A stretch of DNA of 64,000 bases from Casuarina equisetifolia (GCA_028551475.1 CM052360.1:10218501-10282500), one strand, 5' to 3'; counted from the stretch's first letter, positions 50,101-62,795 are shown. The notes: generated by a model not told the origin, from the sequence alone. Program-made: numbers and translations.

Positions 50101-51679
50101 ATTCGAAACATAGTCTGCTCTCCATTTTATAAGGTACATTTATTTTCTTTATCATTCCCTACGACAGTAATATTCATTCATTACAAAAATGAGTAACTTA
50201 TGAAACTTGTTGTCCCGATTTTATGTATGCAGGGTTTGTTTGTAGACTCTTTCATGGCTGACCAACTTACTAGCCAGGTACCCAAACCCTCTCTAAGCCT
50301 CAATTCTATGTTTAAGTGACAAAAGTATCTTATGCCAGTATAAAATCCAAAATGTCCAACTAAAGTGGTAATTTTGCTTAAGATTCGTTCTTTTCCCTTT
50401 GAATAGCTTCATTAATCCCCAACACATCATTTACTCTTCACAGATTCCATTACTGAGGTTCATGGAACAAACAGCCTGCTACTTTGTGGCAGCCAATTTT
50501 AGAAGTTACGATCACGAAACCTGCAGATCAGGACGGGGATTCCAGGAGCTATCTTATGTCATCTCATTTTTGCCATACTACTGGCGTGCAATGCAGGTAG
50601 CACTCTAGAATCCCTTTTGATGCGTTCCTTTAATAATGATCAGTTGCTTTCATCTTTTCGAGTTTGGGGCATATTTTTCCTTCTCTTATCCTGCATTCAA
50701 ATCAGTCTGAACATTTGTGCCTTAACATTAGCTTCGAATAAGTATCCGAAATCTCTGTCATCCTTACTACCATAAAGTAACCAATGCCAGTGATTTTCTA
50801 TTTCACTTCGGAGTCTAGTACTATTAGATGCTTAAGGCCATTAAAAAGAACCAGTTTGCTTTGGGAAATTAGAATAGCCTGTGACTATTATCTTCTCCAA
50901 CTAACACTTTCTTTTGAATGTAACTGGAAGTGTGCAAGACGATGGTTTGATGAATGTGACGTGGAGCATTTGGCTAACATGGGGAAGTATGTTTCAGCCA
51001 TGGTGGCAGCCGGTGCCAGGTTGATATATCAGGGGCAGCACAACCCAAACCCCGAATGGTTAGCTATAGTCTTGGTGACTTCTGCGGTGGCTACCGTATA
51101 TCAGTTGTACTGGGACTTTGTTAGGGACTGGGGGCTTTTCAATCAGCACTCCAGAAACCTAGGGCTCAGAGATGATCTAATTCTGAAGAGGAAAGGCATC
51201 TATTACATTTCCATAGTAAGTTATCTCTCTCTTTCTCTCAGAGGTGTTTCGGTGGCCCTATTTAGACAAAAGATCTAAAAAAATAAGAATTTTGATTCCA
51301 GGTCTTTAACATTGTTCTAAGAGTGGCATGGGTTGAGACAGTAATTCGGTTCAAACATAAGAAGGATGTCGAGTCTCATTTGTTAGAATTCTTATTGGCT
51401 TCACTGGAAGTTATTCGTCGTGGACATTGGAACTTCTACAGGTACTTTCTGTTTACCCGTCAAAATGTGGGTTATAATTTCCTTTTTCCTGCCGAACACT
51501 TTAGACATGAAATTGTAGCATGTGACTGGCATTTCAAGAGTTCTGTATCCAACATTTACGGAAAGATGAATATTAAATTTTCTGATATTGGTAATTTATT
51601 ATTAAATAGGTTGGAGAATGAGCACATAAAGAAAGACTGCAACTACAAGGCGATGAAGGAAGTTTCATCAGCACTTTGA
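44118..51679 (+). CDS. PHO1-H: PHO1-type phosphate exporter with SPX and EXS domains (753 aa)
   Basis: Fifteen exons: 44118-44354, 45105-45179, 45359-45593, 46346-46637, 47413-47461, 48260-48331, 48838-48967, 49173-49293, 49555-49807, 50029-50133, 50233-50277, 50444-50596, 50931-51215, 51302-51441 and 51610-51679. All borders are GT-AG and all phases join (2262 nt). The N-terminal SPX domain (residues 1 to about 350) starts [16 protein letters not shown] and has the basic helix [13 protein letters not shown], the inositol-pyrophosphate binding surface in SPX proteins; KHFANNERK closes it. Hydrophobic helices follow at about 363-387, 398-423, 444-470 and 478-502. The EXS domain (about 540-730) has [43 protein letters not shown] and [19 protein letters not shown]. 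The family exports phosphate from cells, often for xylem loading, and acts in Golgi and plasma membrane. Sequence detail (VSN..AS..YLKAVK, ISSDK) is closest to the PHO1;H3/H9 branch as I remember it. The tail after LENEH is short and may be altered. Confidence 0.96.
46972..46984 (+). repeat. Poly(G) run in PHO1 intron 4
   Basis: Thirteen Gs in the intron between exons 4 and 5, followed by an A/G-rich stretch. It could be an assembly-sensitive or quadruplex-like spot. Confidence 0.9.
47951..48244 (+). repeat. 147-bp tandem duplication in PHO1 intron 5
   Basis: Two head-to-tail units start at about 47951 and 48098. Both hold CATTGCATACCTTTATTTATTGTAGGATATAGTT, a poly(T) stretch, GCAGGTGCAATTTCCTTCTT-like or ACAGG equivalents, CAGTCCGCAGCTAT and GACTTAAAATACAA. 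The second ends 15 bp before exon 6. They differ by poly(T) length and a few substitutions. Each unit carries pyrimidine-AG strings that could act as extra acceptor sites. Confidence 0.88.
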
Positions 51680-51900
51680 GATGGATTCCGATGGCTGCGT
51701 CCTGGCTTAAAACCATGTGCAGATGTCCGGAAGAAGCTGATCCAAAGGAGCAAGGAATTGCTGAAGCGATCCACATTTTAGATAACAAAATGCGAGATCC
51801 CGCTCTTCATTCATCATATACCCAGTACAAAATGTGAAATATGAGGCGCTAGTTGTAATGAACTAGCGCACTTAAGACAATAATGTTCCTTGTACAATAC
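51680..51900 (+). other. Probable 3' UTR of PHO1 with a perfect hairpin
   Basis: After the stop, a 9-bp perfect stem GCGCTAGTT / AACTAGCGC with a 6-base loop lies at 51846-51869. An AATAAT string at about 51880 could serve as a polyadenylation signal. The role of the hairpin is unknown. Confidence 0.5.
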
Positions 51901-52399
51901 GCATTGTAAGTTCGACAGGAAGATCAACTGTCTTATAATTCTCAAAGATTTTTTTCGTTTTCTTATAATTTTTCTTTATGTCCGCTTTCCTTGGAGCATG
52001 TAATTGTATCGGGTGCTTGAAATTTTGGTCTGTCGAGTGTAGCGGCATGTACAGGCAGTTAAAATTATCGTGGCAAGTACAGGAAATTAAGCTTACCAAA
52101 AAGACAGCTGAACTAAAGGAAAAAAGCAGTAAGGTTCTCAGAAGCAACAACCACTTGAGAGTGTTCAGTCGAGATTTGTAGATCTTTTGAGTTTTGAACA
52201 CTTCAATCAAGGCCTCCTAGATTGGCATAAACAATGTAGAACAGCTCTGCGAAGAAAAGTGAAAAGGAGCTCCCCTTGACAACCAAGTAGCTTCCCTTCA
52301 CGAGACTTCCCGTTTTATCCCATTAATGTTTCCTACCCCATGTCTTCCTATAAACCATCTTTCACAACAAAGAATATTAAGTGACACAAGAATTGAAAA

Positions 52400-53720
52400 G
52401 TTTTAATGGTTCGACGTTGGTTTGTTTTCTTCTTCTTTGTTCGGTGAATTTTGAATGCAAGTGAACATGTCAAACAAGTAATATAATAATAAGGAAAGTA
52501 TTGTCCCACAGAGATTGGTGATTACTATGCCAACTAATTACTAATGGTGAACAACTCTTAGAATTTATCTAACAAATCCAAATTGATAGAGAATAAACTA
52601 ATCAACTAAATTTAATAAAACTAAATACACAAAATATGTTAGAGTGTCCGATTTCACCATAACTATAAGGTACTAATGTAGATTATGTATGCTTGCAAGA
52701 GGGATAATATCTATATGATGGCGGAACTTCCTAATTTATTTACTATCCTATGTTTAGGTATAGCAAACCTACTTAGTTCATTAATTCACTATATTTCTAT
52801 ATGTGAATTGAAACAAACCAAATGCATTAAGATCTATGAACATTCCTAGTTTACAATAAATCTTTCGATTATCTTATCACCAAAAGCCACACAAATAACA
52901 TGGTATATGTCTATCCATATTTAATTCATGGTTATATATTATAAGAAGCAATTGCATATTATTACCTCTTAGTCTCAAACATGCACATCAAATCATTCAA
53001 GTAGTGGCCAATCATTTAAAAGTATTAAGCATAATAATATATAACTCATATAAATAAAATATCTTGCAAAACATAATAATCATAAGATTCATACCATTAT
53101 AATTAGGTTACATCGTAGCTCTAACAAAAATAAACTAAAGCATAAAGAAATAATGAGGAAGAATAATAATAGGGAATAAAGAAGGCATCTTGAATCCAAG
53201 AACAAGAAGTCTGTCATCCTTTTTGTCTTCTCTTCAAGAAAATCTTGAATTCTTGGCCTCTTTCTTGAGTTGTGTTCAATTTCCTCCTCCCCCTTTCTTT
53301 TGCCTCTTCTCTTCTCTTAAATAGGGTTTAGGTTTAGACCTACTCTTATCCTAGTAGAATTGGATCTTAGAGATCTAAAACAATTAGGTTTTGAACTCCT
53401 AATTTAATTAGGCTTTGAACTCCTAATATGATTAGGTTTTCTAATTATTTAGAAAACTCAATAACAATAAAATCTAATAACAATCATTTAAAGCCCAAGC
53501 CCATTTTGACTCTCTTGATCATGATATTACGATTTTGCCACACAATAAGCATCAGGCTCTCCATGTTCATCTCTTTTCTCCTTGCCTTATTATGCTACAT
53601 AAACAAGATAAATTTAAGTAAATAAAGAGGAGTTCAAATGTTTTCTCACAATTATTAAAGTTATTTATTACCTAAAATAGGTAAAATAACTCTATAAAAA
53701 TAGAGTTATCATTCTTCTTC
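52400..53720. mobile_element. Repeat-derived DNA, probably non-coding part of an LTR element
   Basis: An AT-rich block without a gene. It contains the string TTGTCCCACAGAGATTGGTGATTACTATG, of a type I associate with the non-coding internal region of plant LTR elements, a run of repeated GGCTTTGAACTCCTAAT-like strings (53385-53440), and a GTTTAGGTTTAGAC tract. Family and ends cannot be set by eye. It is a fossil. Confidence 0.3.
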
Positions 53721-53969
53721 TTTGCCTTAGGAGTTTTTGGCTAAAAGAAGATTGAGATTTGCTGAAAATTAGCTTTAAAGCTCAATTATGTGAACAATAC
53801 TTTCTTTTGATTTTATCATTCCATTAAAAAGTGAAAAAAAAATATGAAAGTTGATAAATTACTTTATTCTCTTGAAGATAGGGTGCAAGTTTTTCACTTG
53901 TAGAGTCTCTTTTATTTTTCTATAGGTAGGTAATTTGAAAGATCATGAAATACATAAGGTTGCTTAGTT

Positions 53970-54260
53970 AGTTATTTGTTCACCTAAAAAAGAACAAGGA
54001 CTTGGGCTACTAGATCTTAAAGTATAGAATAAAGTTTTGTTGGGGAAGTCATTTTGGAATCTCATCAAATTAAATAAGCTTATCTTTATGAAGTAGATGG
54101 ATTTATAATACTAAACGCAAGAAAACTTCAATTATGCGTATTGACATCAAAGGAAATATGGCATGGAGGTAAGAAGATCTTCTTAAATTACAACATATTC
54201 GCATATCTATGCTTTTTGAGTCTTCTTATTATTGTAAAAAGATATATAGGGAATTGCATT
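53970..54260 (+). mobile_element. LINE (L1-type) ORF2 C-terminal relic
   Basis: The plus strand translates to VICSPKKEQGLGLLDLKV, a stop, then NKVLLGKSFWNLIK, later KLIFMK, a stop and MDL. This follows the plant L1 pattern of the region after the reverse transcriptase (CxPKxxGGLGLRxLxxxNxALLxKxxWR), where both stops replace Trp codons (TGG to TAG). A later piece (MAWR, EDLLKLQHIR) fits the same region. It is a short, old fragment with no ends visible. Confidence 0.65.
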
Positions 54261-54949
54261 AAGTTAATATTAAGGTTGAATAATATGACTTGATATGGTA
54301 AGATGGAATCTGTAAACATAATTACATTAAATAACTCATAAGTAGGGACAAACTCCTTATGGCAAAAATGATATCTTAATAGTTTCCTTCAACTAACAAG
54401 TATTATAATTTATGTGGTTCTCAATTTAAAAACAAGTCATACTTGTTTTTTTAAGTATACTTAGACTAGGTGAATTTGGCATAATATTATTGTGTAACAA
54501 AGCATTCATAAGAACATTAACAATTGAAACTTTAAACTACAATAGATGGTTAAGGCAACTAAGAGAAAAGATTTAATTATAAAACTTCTTAAAAAATTTT
54601 TCTTAACTTACATGTATTATATATGATTTGAACAAAATCGTAAATGTTTCCAAAATAAGGTTATTAAAATACCAAATTATTTGTTAAAATTAGGAAAGTA
54701 ATGTGTAGAAAAGTATCTCTATTTATAAACATTAAACTTTCTCGTGTAAATATCTTGTTGTGTTATAGCTAAAGGATTTTAAAATCAATTTTCTCTTAAA
54801 TGAATTATAATGATGGGATATGTTTCTAAACTTTTGTATACTTTTATTCTTTAATAAATAAACTCACATATTCATAAAAAAAAATTCATTTAGTCATTAC
54901 TTTGAAATTGAAAATTTTTTGATAAAATTCATACTTTTTCTTCATAGGA

Positions 54950-55240
54950 TAAATCTAGGTACATTGACTACATGATACAAAGAAACTAGGCTTGAATTTT
55001 CTTTTATGGCTGTTTATATTCATTGAGGAGGGATTACTACATGACCAGGTCCTTTACAATAAAGGAATATTTATAAAAAAAAATATTTTTAAATATTGAC
55101 AATCATCTATAAGCTTGGAAATAGACAAAAGATTTTGCTTAATTTTAATTGCAACTAATACAAAGTTAAGTTTCTCCCATCCATTCTTTAGACCAGCAAT
55201 AGCAATGTGCATGATTAGTAGTTTTGTCCATTTCAAATTA
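54950..55240 (-). mobile_element. Ty1/copia fossil fragment
   Basis: A minus-strand piece reads like the region after the copia protease (KIKQNLLSISKLIDD, matching the usual KxNLLSVSKL signature). It is a small broken fragment without LTRs. It is old, judging by its decay. Confidence 0.6.
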
Positions 55241-55259
55241 ATATACCGTTTATTCCATT

Positions 55260-56440
55260 GTCAAAGGAAGAGGTAAAGAGTTTACGTGCTAAGTTAACAA
55301 TATGGGACAAGGATCTACTACGTAATCTTTATTAATAGATTCAGTTACTTATAGAGTTGCAATAGCTGTGGGTATATTTTTGGCCTAGAAGGTATGATCA
55401 AGCCTTCTCCAACATTCTAGAGCAACATGCCGGAACCTGACAAGGGTTGGAGTGTGAGTGAGAGAGCCAATGTTTGAGCTGAGGTGGCCTGTTCTCCTTA
55501 CTTGGTTGACTGCTTCCATAAAAGAGAGCGTAGGGCAAAGAGCACGCAAAGCATGCTCTATTCAAGTGGCTTCCAAAGCAATTCGCTTTCATGGTACAGC
55601 CTTGGGTTTTTATGAAAGAGGAAAGGAATAAGAACTTGAAGAGAAAAGTTCCCGTGAGAACTCGAAACTCTTTGGATCATCTAGTCTCAACCATTCCTTG
55701 CATTGTCAAAAATAAACTTCAACTTTCACGCAGATCTGAAATTTTCCTTCTCGGTAATATCCTTTGTTGTTTATATATTGAGGGTTGATTGGCTTCCCCA
55801 GGTTAAGGTAGTTAAAAAAGCTTCTCTTTTTTTCTTGAGTACTCGGACGAGTTCATAGTGTAAAGATTCTGCTTTGTCATTGTTAGGAACAGATTCTTCA
55901 GTAAATTTCAGTATGAAGAAATCTTAAAAAGATTTAGCCGGTCATGTTGGAGAAATAGAGATCTCTCCAGCGCTCATCCTTCTGATAAAACTCCTCTTTT
56001 TGTGTCTATTGCAGACTAAAATCATAGATGGTATAAAGCAAGGAAAGATAGAAGAAACTCAGATGTTCATTTTTCTCCAGAGTTCCATAATTTTTCAATT
56101 TGTGTGTTGCTTCTTACCTATATTTTTTGTCTTTCTTTTGACTGTAGCTGGCATGTACTAGCAATTAGAAAATCTTTTTCTTCAAAAAAAACTTGAACTT
56201 TCATCTCAAATGATTCGAGATTGAGAAAACAACAAACATTATGCAGACTAGTATGGTCAGGAAAAAGGAAAAACATAGATGCACCTAATCATCAACAAGA
56301 AAGTCTGAACTTTATAACATATTGCGTAAAATATTACAATTTGACAGCTTCATCCAATCTAAAATAACTTTTTGATGTGTATGCATCTATCTTAAGAACA
56401 TATAGATGCACAGGTGATAAAGGAATAATAAAAAGAATCA
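55260..56440. other. Intergenic DNA downstream of FAO
   Basis: No supported gene. Short frames at 55398-55592 (-) and 55591-55788 (+) have no family features. The last 200 bp before 56448 are likely the 3' UTR and polyadenylation region of the FAO gene, which is read leftwards. Confidence 0.4.
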
Positions 56441-56447
56441 GGAAGCT

Positions 56448-59400
56448 TTAGAACAGTACTTTTTGCATGGACTCAGCTATTTTGTTTGAAAGGTAGTAAG
56501 CAGTTGACTGGATGGTGATCATGGGATTGACACCCACAGCAGTTGGTAGAACACTAGCATCACAAACGAATAGACCTTCAGCTTCCCAACTTTCCCCGTT
56601 CATATCAACAGCGCCTTCTTTTTCATCAATCCCCATTCTACAGCTGCCCATTTGATGGGCAGAGTTCAACACTGTCCAATCTTTTACATGTGACATTGGC
56701 CCTTCCATTACAGATACTGTGTCCAAAAACACCTCCAACTCCTTCTCGCTTAATCCTCTGCATTTGAGTCTCTGACCATCACTCCGGTGGGTGCCCACCT
56801 CAGCAGCCCCTGCTGCCATCAAAATTCTTAACGCCTGTTTCAATCCAGCCCTGAGGTTTCCTTTGTCTGATGAATCTAATTTGTAGGTTATCTTTCCATC
56901 TGCCCTCACTTCTCCAGAGCCCGAGTCCTTAACAAGGGTAATCAAATGAGCAGTTCTTGCATATTTCATCATCCTTTTCTTTATGTCTAGTCCAGATTCC
57001 CAAGGACATAAAGCAGAAAATGTTGCCGGCCCTAACGCCGGAGTTTCTATAATGGCTCTTACATTTGTGTCTATCCCTTCCACTTTATGAATCGATGTGA
57101 TTATTCCACCCTCGTAGCTTTTCCCCTTAAGCTCTGTATTTGATTCTGGGAAGTAACCCCAAGCCATAAGAACAGGGTGGAGATGAAGGTTGCGGCCAAT
57201 GTTTCGATTCTTCAACCCACTAGATATCATTACAACAGGTGTTAAAAGAGCCCCACATGCGGAGATTGTTACTTTGGCCTCAATCTGCAGTGTCTTTGTG
57301 ACGTTTTTGCTAATAGATTTTGCTATTACTCCCAGGCATTTCTTTGCTCGTTTGCTTCCACATTTATTCTCCCCCAATATGAATCTTTCAGCTTTACATC
57401 CTGTTAATATCACTGCACCGTGATCCACTGCATCCACAAGCCAAGTAGAATCCGTCCCCTTCTTGTTCCCTTTTCTACAACCATAACCACAAGTTCCACA
57501 AAAATGATCCTCCGAGGAATTTCTTGGCACATAATCAACTTTGTTGCCTAGATTTTCACACCCTTTTCGCAACACTAGATTCTGGAAACTCTCCTCTACA
57601 CAATTCTTTGTCACACCAATTCTCTTACACACAGCGTCCATAGCAGAACGATATTCAGGACTCGCAAACAGTTGGATCTTGCAATCCTCAGCCCATTCTC
57701 GAAGAACTTTATTCGGTGTTTTAATAGATGCTGACCAGTTAACAGCAGAGCCACCACCTACTGTTGAACCTGCCAGAAGTGCCACTCCCCCATCAATAGT
57801 CGCGAGTTGTCCCCCTGCTTCATATAGTTGCTCCAAGGAAGGGCCTTCTAGGGAAGAATAATCGGTTGTAGCGAAATAGTTCCCTTTCTCAAGAACAATG
57901 ACCTTCTGCCCTGAACATGCGAGTACAGCAGCTGCAACGCCTCCTCCACAACCAGAGCCAACAACTACAACATCACATTCGATTTTAAGGATGTTCTTCC
58001 TAGGGTCCACCATAGCATTAATACCTTTCTTGGCAAGAGAATGCTCGAGGGTCAAGTCTGTTTCGTACATAGTTTCTATAATTCCCTTCTCAAGAGGCTT
58101 CGTTTTAGGAACTTCAGATGGGTCCTCATCAGTATCCAACTGATATCCAATGGCTTCCCATGACGGGTTTTTGTCATTTTCATTCACCTGTAACATGAAC
58201 GGCATCAAGAAAGAAAGCCGATAATTCTATGTACAGACCCGGATTTCCAGGTAACATCCAAGGGATCCTAGTCCTCAATTGCTGAAACGCAATGACCATC
58301 TCCAGCATTCAAAAAATGTACGAGTTCATATGAAACTAGTGTTCAGAGAGAAACAGAGAATGTTAATTCCCTACCTAATCCCTGCCAGAGTTAACGGCTC
58401 AACCATGCCTACCTAGACCGTTGACCATAATCCCCTCTTGTTTTTCTTTCTTCTTCCTTTTATCCAAGAAAAATAATTTTGTTCTCGCTTCCAATTTAAG
58501 ATTTCATTCAAGAAAGAAATTTAAAGTCATCTATTAAACGGGTCTGATTTATATAGACTTAATCTTGCTCCAATCCATTTATTTTAGTGTTTGTTTATGA
58601 TCCTATAATTCAAGTATTTAGAAAGATAATATAACCATCTCTATGAAAATAACTTAAATATAAGCATTTATCGATGCATGTATGAATTTGACTTTTTTTT
58701 TCTAAAGAATTACCATTAAAAAAATGTAACCAAAAATAAATATTCATCTAAATTTGTTGATAAGATTGTCAAATATAATATAAGAAATTTATTCATAAAA
58801 AATAATTACATATAATTAGGTATAAGTATACGATTAGTCAAACAAAATTTCTTTTGTTCATAACCAAAACTTAGTATTATTAACTAAGCATTAGTAACTT
58901 ATGTTGGAGGTCATAAGTTCTACACTAGATAGGAGGAAACATGTGGTTAAGTTTAAATAAAGAAAATTTCTTTTTAACTCTTAAGCTCCTTAATGTGTAA
59001 GGAGGAGTTAGAGGCCACAAATTTTATGTCAAAAAAGAAGAAACTTGTGGTTAAGTTTAAATGAAGAAAAATTCTTTTAATTTTTAAACTAAACTTTGAA
59101 TTGAGTTTTAAGTCTTCTAACAACCTATAATATATAAAATTTAACACTAACAAGTTAAGTTTAAATAAGAAAATTTCATTCAACTCTTAAACTAATTTTT
59201 AAATTAAGTTTTAAATTTTTTTAACACAATATCATATCTTAACTCTTTGCCTTCCACCCATTTGATGTCATGTCTATCAAGACAAGTTCTCAATGTGTAG
59301 GGGAGTGTTAGAGGCCATGGGTTTTATGTCAAAGAGGAAGAAACTTGTGGTTAAGTTTAAGTGAAGAAAATTTCTTTTAATTTTTAAACTAATCTTTGAA

Positions 59401-61352
59401 TTGAGTTTTAAGTTTCTAACAACTTATAATATACAAAATTTTACATTAGTAGGTTAAGTTTAGATAAAGAAAGTTTTTTTAACTCTTAAACTAACTTTTA
59501 AGTTAAGTTCTAAATTTTTTAACACAATATTAGATTTTAAGATAACTCTTTGCCCTTTACCCATTTAATGTCATGTCTATCAAGACAAGCTCTCAATGTG
59601 TGGGGGAGTGTTAGAGGCCACAAGTTTTATGTCAAAGAGGAAGAAACTTGTGGTTAAGTTTAAGTGAAGAAATTTTTTTTTTAATTTTTAAACTTGCTTT
59701 TGAATTAAGTTTTAAGTCTTCTAACAACTTATAATATACAAAATTTTACACTAGTAGGTTAAGTTTAGATTAAAAAAGTTTTCTTTAACTCTTACACTAA
59801 CTTTTAAGTTAAGTTCTAAATTTTTTAACACAAATTAGATCTTAAAATAACTCTTTGCCCTTCACCCAGTTGATGTCACGTCTATCAAGAAAGCTCTTAA
59901 TGTGTAGAGGAATGTTAGAGGCCATGAATTTTATGTCAAGGAGAAAGAAACTTGTCAAATTTAAGTGAAGAAAATTTCTTTTAATTTTTTAACTAACCTT
60001 TAAATTGAGTTTTAAGTCTTCTAACTATTTATAATATACAAAATTTTATACTAGTAGTTAAAACTTCATTTCATTGGCAGGATTGGGGAGGAATTTCCAA
60101 AACTGTCCCTATGAGTTTCTGAATATCTTTCTGCCACGGACAAGACAATTATAATAATGGTGGGTTGGTAAATTTCTCAGTCTCGTTTTAAGTCACTAAT
60201 CAAGGGTGATATCAAGATACATAACTTGTAGTGGGCAAAGAAGAAAGTTCATTCGACAATTTTTAAAATCTTAAGACAAACAGCCAAACTTATCTTAATC
60301 ATTGAGAAACTTTTCAAGAGCACCATTTTTCGTCGGAAAAGATGTGTGACCGAGACAGATTAACTGTAATTAATTGAACAAGTCTTCTCCCCACATGCCC
60401 TGACCATTCACCTATTGACAGTACTACAACAGGAATTAAATTCAATGCACTGAAATAGTTCGAGTGAATTCAGTGTTGGGAAAGTAGACTGGGCAGGCTT
60501 TGGTTATTACGGTAAAAGTAAATACATGTTCTTTATAAAAGAGGATAACACGTCCAAGTACAATATGACGGAGTTAAGGTATGAATATTAATAGTTTGTT
60601 CATTGGTTGTACCGTTTGGTGCAACTAGACCACTTACTTGTCGATATAATAAGTTGAACAGCAAATACAAAGAAAGAGTTAAAAAGCATTACCTGGGAGA
60701 AGAAGACAAAGAGGCACAAGAACTTGATGAAGAGAAATGCAACTCTAATGGGTGTTAGAAATCTATTTCTGAACCACATCTGCAGGATTTTCTCCCTCTT
60801 CTCCAACGATAAACCAGAAAAGTTCCGAATAAAGGGCCATTTCCAGCAAAGACAAAGAGACCCGCAGAGCAACAAGGTACCCAACCTGCTGGCCAGCAAG
60901 CATAAAAGCACCCTCACTAATATCTGAGCTTCCAGTATGGCCCTCTTCACCAAACGCTCTGCAACCTGTTCCCATGCAACATGAAAACGAAGAATCTAAG
61001 TTCTGCTCGATAATTCACGAGTTGACAATGCTGAAAATGATTTCCACTTTGAATGACAAAATACTTCGCTATTACAAGACCGTCAATAGACATGCATGAA
61101 GTCGCCGGAGTAAAGAGAGAGTACCTGATCGGGGATTGGAGCCTGAGACCCAGAAGCTTCGCAGAAGGAGTGCACAACCTGGAAGGGTTCGTCTTCCTTT
61201 CCCTCGAGAGAATTCAAAGGCAAAGGAGGTAAAAGAGTCTCACAAACGCTGGCCAGTGATTGCATCTCAGCTGCCGTAAACCCATGACTGTATTTGCTCT
61301 CTCTTCCTCTCCCTCCCCTCAACAAAGGATGGCTCTGTCTCCCCATCTTCAC
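56448..61352 (-). CDS. FAO: Long-chain fatty alcohol oxidase, FAO type (746 aa)
   Basis: Three exons on the minus strand: 61125-61352, 60693-60965 and 56448-58187, with GT-AG borders and whole-codon junctions (76, 91 and 579 residues). It is an FAD-dependent GMC oxidoreductase that oxidises long-chain alcohols to aldehydes in omega-oxidation, membrane-bound, with hydrogen peroxide as by-product in the known family. The start has [18 protein letters not shown] and [11 protein letters not shown]. Exon 2 encodes two hydrophobic stretches (about 92-115 and 144-162), likely membrane anchors. Exon 3 holds the FAD-binding [19 protein letters not shown] followed by VIVLEKG (Rossmann fold), [11 protein letters not shown], the [13 protein letters not shown] Cys cluster, and the C-terminal GMC signature HQMGSCRMG...[18 protein letters not shown]. 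The length is normal for the family. Either of two ATGs (61352 or 61346) could be used. Intron 2 is 2.5 kb and carries a tandem repeat array. Confidence 0.96.
58903..60060 (-). repeat. About 300-bp tandem array in FAO intron 2, TRIM-like
   Basis: The string GTTAGAGGCCA starts at 59007, 59307, 59610 and 59914 (periods 300, 303 and 304), with a shortened unit before at about 58903. Read on the plus strand, each unit has a purine run (GGGGGAGTG at its best), then TGTTAGAGGCCA, about 200 bp of AT-rich sequence ending TTTTTTAACAC, an AATATTAGAT-like string recalling a decayed tRNA-Met primer site, and a short constant part (CTCTTTGCC...TGATGTCATGTCTATCAAGACAAG). This looks like LTR and tiny internal region repeated in tandem. 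No coding capacity. It is a fossil; the strand given is that of the host gene. Confidence 0.85.
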
Positions 61353-61410
61353 TCTGTCCCTCTTCTTTCAACTTGGATCTCTTACATTGAGAGATGTAAA
61401 GGACGAGCTT

Positions 61411-61418
61411 ATTTATAT
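61411..61418 (-). promoter_or_regulatory. TATA box of the FAO gene
   Basis: ATATAAAT reads on the minus strand about 60 bp upstream of the start codon, leaving a leader of about 30 nt. It supports the start at 61352 or 61346. Confidence 0.65.
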
Positions 61419-61419
61419 C

Positions 61420-62790
61420 CGGAAGGAAACTTATTGAGAAAAGAGCCTTGTGTTTCACAATTTATAATCAGTTAACGATTAACCAAGCAAAGAAGTAAAA
61501 GCTTGCTTATCTCAGCTTCCTCGTAGGAGTCTTTTCTTTTCCCTGACCATCAAACTAGCCCACGTGTTATCTGTAATAACCACAATTTGGTTGACAAAAA
61601 CAAGAAACCAGAAAAGGAAAAAAAGAAGCGAAGAACCTACACGAGACTGCCCACCAAGGGAACTTGATTTCCCAACAAATCCCCTGAATCGCTTCGGTTG
61701 CTAAGCTCTTCACAATGTGGACTTTCTGGTGAACTTCTTAAAGGAGGTGACGTTCCCTTTAAAAAAGCTGAAAGGGAGGTTGAAGATGCGGGACCAGCAT
61801 GTAACTTCGTCAAGCAATGATTTGCCGACGCGTGGAGTATCAGCGTACCAAAGCAAGCCAGACAATCGAGAGTAATATCAACTACTGCAATCTGTGTTCG
61901 CCGTCTACGATATGCTGTAGAGAAGTGGAAGAAAGCTGAGTCCAGACTTTTCTATGGGCATGGATGTGGAAATCCCAACCGATCTCTAGACGTGTTTTCT
62001 TGTGCCCTTTTACGTGGTTTGGTTAGACTTTTGCTGTGTTTCGGCTATTTTCCCCCAAACGAGGTCATCGTTATGATTCAACTTTTCTGTCTCGCAAGAT
62101 TTGACTTTTTATGTACGATTGAATGCGATTGATTCGACATTGTGGGAAAATTTACTCTAACTGATGGGACTATCTTTTCTCCAACTCATTTCCAGAATCT
62201 AACGATCACCTTTTTGGATATATAACAATTTTTATATTTTTTTGTCATTTAATATGCCCATTTGGTCAGTTTCTTTCTTCTTAATTTTTCACTCATGATT
62301 GCATAAATGTTAAAGAAAACTTTATCTAATTTTTATTCAAAGACTAGTATAGCATTTATTCATAAAAATAAATTAGGCAATCACTTTTAATTAGAGAAGA
62401 TAAGCAACAATGTGACTTTCTTGACAGTCTAACTAAATTAAATATAATTGTAAAACCACGTGTTCCTCGTATTGCAAATGGCTAGACAACTAACTTTTTA
62501 TTCTTCTTGCGAAAGGAATTCAATTCTATCTTTTCTAATTTAGCATGTTTATCATTTGCTTGTCCATAATCAAAAAAACGCTTTGAAAATACTTGTTGAG
62601 CAATTCATATCATCTAATATCTAATTCCTTGATATTCCATAAACAAACACAAGCCTACTGCACTTTTAAGTCTTTGCCAATGTAATGCTTGTTGATTCCT
62701 CCTACATTGTTTAGACCAAAATTTACATAGCAAACTCTTGATTGAGACAAAAAGCAAAAGGAAGGATAAGAAAAAAGATTCTGTTCCTTT
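61420..62790. other. Upstream region of FAO and AT-rich spacer
   Basis: No gene is seen. 61560-61990 is less AT-rich and may contain FAO promoter elements; 62000-62790 is AT-rich spacer. Confidence 0.4.
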
Positions 62791-62795
62791 CTATT

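Noticed and set aside
58903-60060. CRISPR-like or centromeric satellite reading of the 300-bp array
   Set aside because: Units are contiguous without unique spacers, few in number, and lie in an intron of a plant gene.
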